Shown: positions 30,924 through 39,325 of the stretch, in pieces
Numbering within the stretch: the first letter of the stretch is position 1
Layout: each line of letters opens with the position of its first letter
NCBI RefSeq assembly: GCF_001921205.1
Contig: NZ_MSIE01000014.1
Location: 62,001-126,000 of the forward strand
DNA from: Actinophytocola xanthii
GTDB taxonomy: Bacteria; Actinomycetota; Actinomycetes; Mycobacteriales; Pseudonocardiaceae
Direction of reading: 5' to 3'
DNA length: 64,000 nucleotides
Made by a program: the position numbers and the translations under genes
The notes under the pieces: generated by a model
What the model was told of the DNA's origin: nothing
Databases searched by the model: none
What the model saw: only the letters and a program-made list of their open reading frames with translations

Positions 30924-31883
30924 ATGATCTGTGTCGGTGGCGAGGCGCTCATCGATCTCGTGCCGGCGCCCGCCGCACGACCGGGTGAGCTCGGCCCTCT
31001 GCTGCCCCTGCCCGGGGGCGGCCCGTACAACGTGGCGATCGCGCTCGGCCGGCTCGGGGCGCCCGTCGCGTTCCTCTCCCGGCTGTCCACCGACACCTTC
31101 GGCGAGGCCCTCCTGGAGCGGCTCCAGGTGTCCGGTGTGGACACTTCGCTGGTGCAGCGCGGCGACGAGCCGACCACGCTCGCGGTCGCCGGGATCGGCC
31201 CGGACGGGTCGGCCCGCTACTCCTTCCACGTCGAGGGCACCGCTGACCGGCTGGTGGCCGACCCCGGCGAGCTGCCGGCCGCGGTGACCACGCTCTCGCT
31301 CGGGACGCTCTCGATGGTGCTCGAGCCGGGGGCGACGACCTACGAAACCCTGCTGCGCCGGCATTCCGCGCGGGGCGGCCTGGTCGTGCTCGACCCCAAC
31401 ATCCGGCCGGCCATGATCGCCGACCCGGCGGCGTACCGGGCGCGGTTCGCGTCCTGGCTGCCCCATGTCGGCCTGCTCAAACTGTCCGTTGAGGACGCGG
31501 CCTGGCTGGCCGGGCTCGAGGGCGCCGGCCGGGCCGACGAGGTGGAGCAGGCCGTGCGCGGGTGGCTGGCCGCCGGGCCGCCGGCCGTGGTGCTCACCCG
31601 GGGCGCCGACGGCCTGGTCGCGCTGACGGCGGCGGGTGACCGGGTCGAGGTGCCGACGGTCCGCGCGGCGGTCGTCGACACCATCGGCGCCGGCGACACC
31701 GTGCACGGTGCGTTGCTGTACTGGTTGCGCAAAGTCGGAATCGAGGACCGGGCGGGGCTCGCGGGGGTCGACGGCAATGCCTGGCGGGCCGGGTTGGAAT
31801 TCGCTGCCCTGACCGCCTCGGTCACCGTTTCGAGGGCGGGGGCGGAGCCTCCTTACGCTGCTGAGCTGCCTATTCCGCTGTAA
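30924..31883 (+). CDS. PfkB-family carbohydrate kinase, fructokinase-like
   Basis: A 319-aa sugar kinase. The N-terminal PfkB signature is GGGPYNVAIALGRLGAPVAF, and the C-terminal signature with catalytic Asp is VDTIGAGDTVHGALLYWL. The N-terminus MICVGGEALIDLVP is like that of bacterial fructokinases. It probably phosphorylates fructose or a related sugar with ATP. Single gene, divergent from the acyl-CoA dehydrogenase. Confidence 0.92.
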   Translation: MICVGGEALIDLVPAPAARPGELGPLLPLPGGGPYNVAIALGRLGAPVAFLSRLSTDTFGEALLERLQVSGVDTSLVQRGDEPTTLAVAGIGPDGSARYSFHVEGTADRLVADPGELPAAVTTLSLGTLSMVLEPGATTYETLLRRHSARGGLVVLDPNIRPAMIADPAAYRARFASWLPHVGLLKLSVEDAAWLAGLEGAGRADEVEQAVRGWLAAGPPAVVLTRGADGLVALTAAGDRVEVPTVRAAVVDTIGAGDTVHGALLYWLRKVGIEDRAGLAGVDGNAWRAGLEFAALTASVTVSRAGAEPPYAAELPIPL

Positions 31884-31975
31884 AGTGCGGTGGCCCACAC
31901 TCCGTGGACTGTCCGGCCGGCGCGGTTCGCACTAGCGTTAACAACACAAGTCAAATTTGTTGAGAGGGACTACGC

Positions 31976-33337
<1,362 letters not shown>

Positions 33338-33346
33338 CCCGTCCAC

Positions 33347-33383
33347 ACCGAGGCCCTCACCGCGACGCGGTGGGGGCCTCGGT
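33347..33383. terminator. Bidirectional intrinsic terminator after gltA
   Basis: A 16-bp stem (33347-33362 with 33368-33383; one G-T pair) and a five-base loop lies between the convergent gltA and ABC-permease stops. It should serve both transcripts. Confidence 0.85.
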
Positions 33384-33388
33384 CGTTC

Positions 33389-34573
33389 TCAGCCGAGAGC
33401 CTCGCGCAGCCGCAGGCGGGGTCCGTTGTGGAGCACGGAGTTCCGGTAGACCACGGCACCGAGCCGAGCGAGCAGTACGGCCGTCGCCGCGGTCAGCACC
33501 ACGGCCACCCCGACCTGCCACAGCGGCACCGCGGCGAGGGCGATCCGGCCCGGCATGAGCAGCGGTGACAGGGGAGGCAGCAGCGACAACACCGTCGCCG
33601 TAGCCCCGGCGGGGTTGCCGGTCAGGACGGCGAACCCGAGGACGAACGCGACTAGCAGCACCGCGGTGGTCGGCATCAGCGCGGCCTGAACGTCCTCCTG
33701 CCGGGAGACGAGCGAGCCGACGACCGCGAACACCGCCGCGTAGAGCAGGTAGCCGAGCAGGTACCAGACCAGCCCCCAGGCGAGGGTGCCGGCGGCGGTC
33801 CCGGAGATCGTCAGCGCGCCGGTCAGCAGCGCCAGCAGCAGCCCGGCCACGCCGACCGCGGTCAGCTGGATCAGCCCGACCAGACCGAGCCCGACGACCT
33901 TGCCGGACAGCAGCTGCCAGGGTCGGACCGTGGCCAGCAGCAGCTCGACAACCCCGCTGGACTTCTCCTCGACGACACCCTGGGCGACCATCGACGCGTA
34001 GAGCAGCAGCGAGACGTACAGCAGCGCGACGATGACCAGCGCCAGCGCGAGCCGCTGGTCCTGCTGCGGGTCGTCCGAGTCCAGCGACCGCACCTCGGCA
34101 CCCGCTCGCGCCATCGTGGCCAGCACCTGGTTGGCGTCGAGCTCCTCGACCGAGGCGAGCAGTCCGGCGAGCACCTGCCGCTGCACGATCCCGTTGAGCA
34201 CGCTGCGCAGGTCGGGGTCGAGGTCGCCCCGAACCAGCACCTGGAGTGCCGCCGGGGCGCCGCTGACCAGAGCGTCCAGCGTTCCGTCCTCGACCTGCTC
34301 GCGGGCGGCGGTGAGGTCGGTGATCGGGGTTGTGCGCACGGGGTAGTCGAGTTGTGCCGCGGTCTCGGTGAGCACGTCGGCGACGGCCATCGACTGGCCG
34401 TTGAGGCCGACCGTGGTGATGTGCTCACCGTCGAAGACCCTGCTCTGCGTCAGTACGAAACCCGCCAGGGCGAGCAGCGAGACAACGGTTCCGAGGACGA
34501 AGGACCTGGCCCGCAGCCTGGTCGTGAGCTCGCGGCGTGCGACCAGGAACACCGTCCTGCCGTGGTCGCTCAT
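33389..34573 (-). CDS. ABC-2 permease (NatB-like), no ATPase gene beside it
   Basis: A 394-aa permease: TM1 near residue 25 (SFVLGTVVSLLALAGFVLT), a long extracytoplasmic domain (about 45-180), then five or six helices (ALALVIVALLYVSLLLYASM, with the conserved GVVEEKSSGVVELLLATVRP before the second). This is the organisation of NatB/YhaP sodium or drug exporters. Such genes normally follow a NatA-type ATPase; here the upstream 302 bases and the genes beyond are unrelated, so it is an orphan. The ATG at 34573 begins MSDHGRTVFLVARREL; the frame is open to 34717 without homology. Confidence 0.85.
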   Translation of the reverse strand: MSDHGRTVFLVARRELTTRLRARSFVLGTVVSLLALAGFVLTQSRVFDGEHITTVGLNGQSMAVADVLTETAAQLDYPVRTTPITDLTAAREQVEDGTLDALVSGAPAALQVLVRGDLDPDLRSVLNGIVQRQVLAGLLASVEELDANQVLATMARAGAEVRSLDSDDPQQDQRLALALVIVALLYVSLLLYASMVAQGVVEEKSSGVVELLLATVRPWQLLSGKVVGLGLVGLIQLTAVGVAGLLLALLTGALTISGTAAGTLAWGLVWYLLGYLLYAAVFAVVGSLVSRQEDVQAALMPTTAVLLVAFVLGFAVLTGNPAGATATVLSLLPPLSPLLMPGRIALAAVPLWQVGVAVVLTAATAVLLARLGAVVYRNSVLHNGPRLRLREALG

Positions 34574-34875
34574 GTGCCCGCCTCCCCGGACGGGGAGCGC
34601 CATCTGTGTCCACTGTGGAGCGAAGGGGTCGCCGCCCGCTCGGCGGGCGCCACCGGCCACCGGCCGACCTCCAGTACCGCGGATGGCACGCGTGACCTCC
34701 TCGAGCTCCGGCCACAAGAGTATCCAGGTACGCCCGCCTCACCTGATTACCGGCCGTCGGCGACGGATTACATTTGAAAATTCTTCGCCGAACTCCGACC
34801 TGACCGGTAGCGAACCGCGTAGGTTCCTGGCCAGGACGCATGTGATCCACGAAGGACCATTGGAGTGGCTAGGGC
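34574..34875. other. Divergent intergenic region, 302 bases
   Basis: It separates the orphan permease from the type VII module. A short GC hairpin lies at 34633-34649. The AT-rich stretch 34767-34786 (ATTACATTTGAAAATTCTT), unusual for this GC background, is the best candidate for the promoter of the module at 34876. No remnant of an ATPase gene was recognised. Confidence 0.5.
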
Positions 34876-35313
34876 ATGGACCCGGAGAAGTGGTTCGCGC
34901 AGTACGACGAGAAGCTGCGCGACGCGGCGACCAGGGCGGAGAAGGCCGAGAAGGCGCTCAAGACGGTGGGGGGATCGGCCACCTCGCAGGATGGCGAGGT
35001 GACGGTCAGGGTCAACGCCAGCGGGGCGACGACGGATCTGGTGCTCCGACCGGGCGTGCGCGATGTCGAGCCGGAGCAGCTCGCGCGGGTGATCATGGAA
35101 ACGACCAGGCAGGCACAGCGGGACCTCGGCGCCAAGGTCGTCGACGTGATGACCAGGTTCGTGGGGGAGGGCGAGGCGCTCGAGGCGGTCAAGGAGCACC
35201 TGCCCCAGGGCTTCGCCGGGGACGGCACGGACGAGGTGTTCAACCTCGAGGCACAGCGGGACCGGCGCACGGACGACGAGTACTTCGACAACCCACCTGA
35301 AGTGATCAAGTGA
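34876..35313 (+). CDS. YbaB/EbfC-like protein of a type VII secretion module
   Basis: A 145-aa protein. Residues about 8-30 are a charged helix (QYDEKLRDAATRAEKAEKAL) followed by the YbaB-type beta-sheet (GEVTVRVNASGATTDLVLRP) and a second long helix. Classical YbaB is a nucleoid-associated protein, but in actinobacteria relatives are common in ESX/type VII loci beside EspC-like genes, where they may act as chaperones. It is the first gene of a three-gene operon: its stop is 44 bases before the next start and the following pair overlaps. AGGG lies shortly before the ATG. Family placement is fairly sure; the role is inference. Confidence 0.85.
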   Translation: MDPEKWFAQYDEKLRDAATRAEKAEKALKTVGGSATSQDGEVTVRVNASGATTDLVLRPGVRDVEPEQLARVIMETTRQAQRDLGAKVVDVMTRFVGEGEALEAVKEHLPQGFAGDGTDEVFNLEAQRDRRTDDEYFDNPPEVIK

Positions 35314-35357
35314 TGTGCGCTCCCGGTCGGGGCAGACCGGGAGCCCCGGTAATCGAG

Positions 35358-35699
35358 ATGATCGGCGGACCCATGGGCAGTGGTTTCAACGTCAGCATCG
35401 GGGAGGTGCGGGCGCACGCGACGACGGTGACCACCGTGGCGTCGATGGTGCGCTCGGCCTCGGACAACGCGTACGACTCGGTAGGGGGCGGGGCCTTCGG
35501 GCAGATCGGCCAGTTCTTCGCCCAGGCGATCACCCAGGCGGCCAGCGAGCTGCGTGAGGGCATCACCCGCGCGAGCCAGACGGTGGACGAGGTCCAGTCC
35601 GGTCTGTGCCAGGTCGCCGAGGCGTACCAGGCGATCGACGAGCGGCACATGACCCTGTTCCAGGCCGCCGTGCCGGAGCCGGAGGCGAACGACCGATGA
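35358..35699 (+). CDS. EspC-like type VII secretion target (DUF2580 type)
   Basis: A 113-aa, fully helical small protein. After MGSGFNVSIGEVRAHATTVT comes the typical pattern of this group: two long helices separated by a Gly-rich bend with an aromatic residue (GGGAFGQIGQFF), and no signal peptide or Cys pair. Similar proteins are EspC/DUF2580-type partners of ESX substrates. The start is ATG 35358, but ATG 35373 is equally possible, and the frame is open to a start overlapping the previous stop. The stop overlaps the peptidase gene by ATGA, which strongly suggests that the two products act together, most likely as a co-secreted heterodimer. Confidence 0.8.
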   Translation: MIGGPMGSGFNVSIGEVRAHATTVTTVASMVRSASDNAYDSVGGGAFGQIGQFFAQAITQAASELREGITRASQTVDEVQSGLCQVAEAYQAIDERHMTLFQAAVPEPEANDR

Positions 35700-37135
35700 C
35701 GACGGGAAACACCCTGGTGGCGCCCTCCGGTGGCAGTCAGACGCCCTCGGCGCAGACCCTCTACAACGACATCCGCACCACCGCGAACGCCATCGAGAAC
35801 GGCGACTGGGTCGACGCCGGCATGGGCGTGGCCAAGGTCGCGATGGACGTCATCGGCATGGGTGGAGACCCGCTCGGCGCCATCACCGCCTCCGGGGTGA
35901 GCTGGGTCCTCAACGCCGTGTCGTTCCTCCGCGAGCCGTTCGACGTGCTCAAGGGCGATCCCGGTGCGATCACCTCGTCCTCGTCCTGCTGGGGCACCGC
36001 CTCCAACGGGCTGGCGCAGACCGCCGAGCTGTACCGGCAGGCGTCGACCGACCAGACCCGGTCCTGGACCGGTACCGCCGCCGACGGCTACCGCGCGGCC
36101 AGCGGCAACCAGGCCAACGGGCTCGCCGCACTCGGTGAGGCCAGCCGGAGCATCTCCCAGGCGATGCAGCAGGGCGGGCAGCTGCTCGCCGCGGCGCGCA
36201 AGACGGTCATGGACCTGATCAGCCAGGCCGTGCAGAAGATCATCCAGATCTGCATCGAGGCCTTGTCGAAGTCGTGGCTGTCCTTCGGCGCGAGCATCGC
36301 GCTCGGCATCGCCCAGTCGGTGCAGAAGGCCGTGCAGACCGGGCAGAAGCTCGTCCAGGAGATCCAGAAGCTGGTCCAGGGGCTGCAGAAGATCATGCAG
36401 GTCGTGCAGCAGGTCATGAAGGTGGCTCAGACGGTCAAGGAGCTGCTGGAGATGATCGGCGGCAAGGCCAGCGGCCAGCAGACGCAGACGCTGTCCAACC
36501 ACCGGGTGACCAGCGACGGAACCATGGGGACCGTGGTCAACGCGGTCGACACCGGCCCGACCACCCATCGGCTGGGCACGATCGCGCCGGGGTACCAGTG
36601 GCAGCAGCCGGAGATCGCCGGTCAGAACGTGCAGCTGGCCCAGGCGACGCCGACGCAGACCGGGCCGGTCTCGCAGAACGGCTGGCCGGTGAACCCGCCG
36701 CGCGGGGTCCGGACGATCCCGGGCACCAACGTCCGGGTCAACGTGGCCGACGGCCCCGCTGGCGACGTGCTGATGCACGTGCTGGGACAGGTCCACGCCA
36801 GGGTCGAGGACATCTCCCTGAACTCCGCGGCCGGCGAGCGCGACGACTGGGGCTACGCCGAGCGCAACGTGCGGGGCAGCTCGGCGATCTCCAACCACGC
36901 GAGCGCGACCGCGGTGGACATCAATGCCACCCGCCACGCCCTCGGTGAGCGCGGAACGTTCACCCCGGCGCAGACCGCCGAGATCCGGGCGATCCTGGCC
37001 GAGGTGGACAACGTGGTCCGCTGGGGCGGTGACTACCGCGGCCGCGCGGACGAGATGCACTTCGAGATCGTCGGATCGGTCGAGGAGGTGACCCGGGTGG
37101 CCGAGCGCCTGCGCCAGGCCAACGGGGGTCGTTAG
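35696..37135 (+). CDS. Putative type VII effector: WXG-like N-terminus fused to an M15 peptidase
   Basis: A 479-aa protein in three parts. Residues 1-165 are a helical secretion-type domain with a W-x-G turn (SWTGTAADGYRAA, W at 124). Residues 170-260 form a long Gln/Val-rich helical or coiled-coil region with many QxxQKxVQ-like repeats. Residues about 330-475 are a peptidase M15 (VanY/CwlK-like) domain with the zinc motif SNHASATAVDIN (H401, D408; the usual Gly at H+3 is Ala) and ADEMHFEI (D452, H455). This family cleaves D-Ala-D-Ala or L-Ala-D-Glu bonds in peptidoglycan. There is no Sec signal, so export by a type VII (ESX) system is the best explanation. No ESX core genes and no immunity candidate follow; glpD is convergent after a terminator. 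It may remodel the producer's own wall or act as a toxin. Confidence 0.85.
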   Translation: MTTGNTLVAPSGGSQTPSAQTLYNDIRTTANAIENGDWVDAGMGVAKVAMDVIGMGGDPLGAITASGVSWVLNAVSFLREPFDVLKGDPGAITSSSSCWGTASNGLAQTAELYRQASTDQTRSWTGTAADGYRAASGNQANGLAALGEASRSISQAMQQGGQLLAAARKTVMDLISQAVQKIIQICIEALSKSWLSFGASIALGIAQSVQKAVQTGQKLVQEIQKLVQGLQKIMQVVQQVMKVAQTVKELLEMIGGKASGQQTQTLSNHRVTSDGTMGTVVNAVDTGPTTHRLGTIAPGYQWQQPEIAGQNVQLAQATPTQTGPVSQNGWPVNPPRGVRTIPGTNVRVNVADGPAGDVLMHVLGQVHARVEDISLNSAAGERDDWGYAERNVRGSSAISNHASATAVDINATRHALGERGTFTPAQTAEIRAILAEVDNVVRWGGDYRGRADEMHFEIVGSVEEVTRVAERLRQANGGR

Positions 37136-37148
37136 CGGGGTTCGTCGT

Positions 37149-37185
37149 CACCGGGCCGGTCACCTCGTCGGTGGCCGGCCCGGTG
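37149..37185. terminator. Bidirectional intrinsic terminator
   Basis: A 16-bp stem (37149-37164 with 37170-37185, one G-T pair) and five-base loop between the convergent stops of the M15 effector gene (37135) and glpD (37217). Confidence 0.85.
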
Positions 37186-37216
37186 CCGTGTGGAGGGGCG
37201 GGGTCCGTCGCCCGGC

Positions 37217-38713
37217 TCAGCCGAGTGCGGCAAGGGTCTGCTCGACCACCGCCGTCACGACGTCGCGAGCGGCGGCGAGCCGCGTCGGGACCAGGCCCAG
37301 GCGCGTGCGGCGGTGCAGAACGTCCTCGGCGGTGAGGGCGCCCTCGCAGCGGACCGCCCACGCGATCTCGCCCACGGTGAGCCCCTCGGCCACGGGTTCG
37401 GCCGCCGACGCCACCCGCGGTGCCTCGGTGCCGTAGGAGGCCACCAGCCGGGCCGGGCTGTCCAGAGCGGACAGGACATGTCGCGGGGCGGCGCCGACCA
37501 GGGGGAGGTCGCGGGTCCGCGACGGCCCGGCCGGCAGGCCCGTCGCGTCGACGGCGTCCTGGGCCATCTTCCGGTAGGTGGTCAGCTTTCCGCCGACCAC
37601 GGTCAGTACGCCGTTGGGCGCGGTCAGCACCGCGTGCCGGCGGGAGAGGTCCGCGCTGCGGCCAGGGGCGTCGAGCAGGGGCCGGAGGCCGGCGTAGGTG
37701 CCGAGCACGTCGGCCTCGGACAGCGGGCGTTCCAGGACCGTGGACGCCACCGTCAGCAAGAAGTCCACATCGGACTGAGGGGCGACCGGCTCGTCCGGTA
37801 TGCCGCCGTCGTACAGCTCGTCGGTCAGTCCGATGTAGACAAGACCGTTCCGTTGCGGGAGAACGATGACGAAGCGGTTGCGTTCGCCGGGTACCGGCAC
37901 CGTGAGTGCCGTACCGCCTACCCCCAGCGTGTCGCCGTCGAGCACCACGTGCGAGCCGAGCGAAGGGCGCAACCGGACCGAGTCGACCAGCGAACCCGCC
38001 CAGACTCCCGCCGCGTTGACCACCCGACGGGCTCGCAGCTCGACGACCCGTCCGGTGAGCGTGTCGGTGGCCTCGACCGCGTCGCCCTCGGCCGAGGTGA
38101 CCCTGACCCTGGTCAGGACCCGCGCCCCGTGGCCGGCCGCCGTTCTGGCCAGGGCCACGACCAGGCGGGCGTCGTCGACCAGTTGGCCGTCGAAGGACAG
38201 CAGCCCTCCGCGCAGGCCCCGACCGCGCAGGCCCGGCGCGAGCGCGAGCGCCTCCTGTCCGCTGATCCGGCGGGGGGCGGGCAGCAGCGTCGACGGCGTG
38301 CGTGCGGCTCGCCGCAGCGCGTCGCCGGCGTGCAGGCCGAGGTGCACGAGCCTCTCGGCGGCCCGGGAGACCTGCTCGTGCAACGGGAGCAGCTGCGGCA
38401 GCGGTCTGGTCAGATGTGGTGCCGTGCGGGTCATCAGGATCCCGCGCTCGACCGCGCTTTCGTGCGCCAGGCCCACCTCGCCCTTCGCGAGGTAGCGCAG
38501 GCCGCCGTGGACGAGCTTGCTCGACCAGCGAGAGGTGCCGAAGGCGAGGTCGTGGGCCTCCACGAGCGCCACCGACAGCCCGCGCGACGCCGCGTCCAGC
38601 GCGATGCCCGTTCCGGTGACGCCGCCGCCGACGACCAGGACGTCGACGACCTCCCCCGCGGCCAGTGCCTCCAGCTCGCTCGCCCGGCGCGCTGCGTTGA
38701 GCGCGGTGCTCAC
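37217..38713 (-). CDS. glpD: FAD-dependent glycerol-3-phosphate dehydrogenase
   Basis: A 498-aa membrane-associated flavoenzyme that oxidises sn-glycerol 3-phosphate to DHAP and passes electrons to quinone. The FAD-binding N-terminus is VDVLVVGGGVTGTGIALDAA; GTSRWSSKLVHGGLRYLA and VVGGKLTTYRKMAQDAVD are GlpD signatures. The start is GTG 38713, which overlaps the TetR stop as GTGA, so the regulator and enzyme are co-translated. The gene order glpD-tetR-flavoprotein matches M. tuberculosis Rv2249c-Rv2251. Confidence 0.95.
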   Translation of the reverse strand: MSTALNAARRASELEALAAGEVVDVLVVGGGVTGTGIALDAASRGLSVALVEAHDLAFGTSRWSSKLVHGGLRYLAKGEVGLAHESAVERGILMTRTAPHLTRPLPQLLPLHEQVSRAAERLVHLGLHAGDALRRAARTPSTLLPAPRRISGQEALALAPGLRGRGLRGGLLSFDGQLVDDARLVVALARTAAGHGARVLTRVRVTSAEGDAVEATDTLTGRVVELRARRVVNAAGVWAGSLVDSVRLRPSLGSHVVLDGDTLGVGGTALTVPVPGERNRFVIVLPQRNGLVYIGLTDELYDGGIPDEPVAPQSDVDFLLTVASTVLERPLSEADVLGTYAGLRPLLDAPGRSADLSRRHAVLTAPNGVLTVVGGKLTTYRKMAQDAVDATGLPAGPSRTRDLPLVGAAPRHVLSALDSPARLVASYGTEAPRVASAAEPVAEGLTVGEIAWAVRCEGALTAEDVLHRRTRLGLVPTRLAAARDVVTAVVEQTLAALG

Positions 38714-39309
38714 GGACGCAACGCGGCATCGAGCAGTCGGGCCAGCTCCACCAACAGTGCCTCCAGCGGGAGGTCCGAGGTGGCCGGGCGAATGGCGAAC
38801 ACGTAGGGCTGGAGCAACAGGAAGATCGTGCGGGCCTGGACCCCGGGGTCGCCCTCCCGGATCGACCCATCGCGTCGGCCGGCCACGAGCTGTGCGCGCA
38901 GGAACTCCTCGGCCATCCGCTGGCTCGTGCCGATCCGCTCCATGATGTACGGAAGCAGCATCTCGGCGTCCCGCTCGATCACCGCGTGCATGAGGGGGTT
39001 CGCCGCGAGCCCTCGCACGGTGTGCGTGGCCACCGCCACGAGCTGGCGCCGGGCGGTGTCCTCACCCGCGGCGACGCGGTTCGCGTCGGCGAGGATCTTG
39101 CCGAACTCGCGCGTGATCAGCGCGGAGAGCATGCCCCGCACGTCCGGGAACCGCCGGTACAACGTCATCCGGCTGACCGAGGCGGTGCGCGCGATGTCGC
39201 TGAGCGTCGTGCGCCGCACGCCGACTGCCAGCACGCACTCCATCGCCGCGTCCAACAGCACGTCGTCGGCAACCCGGTTGGGTGACGTCGTGTGACGAAT
39301 TGTCGTCAT
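38710..39309 (-). CDS. TetR-family regulator of the glpD/flavoprotein locus
   Basis: A 199-aa regulator. The helix-turn-helix spans about residues 12-58 (VLLDAAMECVLAVGVRRTTL and TASVSRMTLYRRFPDVRGML). The C-terminal domain includes VIERDAEMLLPYIMERIGTS. The ATG at 39309 lies inside a palindrome and the mRNA start must be close to it. It is cotranscribed with glpD and divergent from the flavoprotein gene, so it very likely represses both and itself. The corresponding mycobacterial gene is Rv2250c. Effector unknown; a lipid intermediate or acyl-CoA is plausible. Confidence 0.93.
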   Translation of the reverse strand: MTTIRHTTSPNRVADDVLLDAAMECVLAVGVRRTTLSDIARTASVSRMTLYRRFPDVRGMLSALITREFGKILADANRVAAGEDTARRQLVAVATHTVRGLAANPLMHAVIERDAEMLLPYIMERIGTSQRMAEEFLRAQLVAGRRDGSIREGDPGVQARTIFLLLQPYVFAIRPATSDLPLEALLVELARLLDAALRP

Positions 39310-39318
39310 GTGTCACAC
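39290..39318. promoter_or_regulatory. Palindromic operator between tetR and the flavoprotein gene
   Basis: GTGTGAC (39290-39296) is matched by GTCACAC (39312-39318) with a 15-bp spacer, symmetric over the divergent starts at 39309 and 39326. TATACT at 39319-39324 looks like a -10 element adjoining the right arm. It is a likely TetR operator. Confidence 0.65.
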
Positions 39319-39325
39319 TATACTC

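Noticed and set aside
35358-37135. Toxin-immunity pair
   Set aside because: The gene after the peptidase is glpD in convergent orientation behind a terminator, and the two preceding genes look like secretion partners, so no immunity protein can be named.
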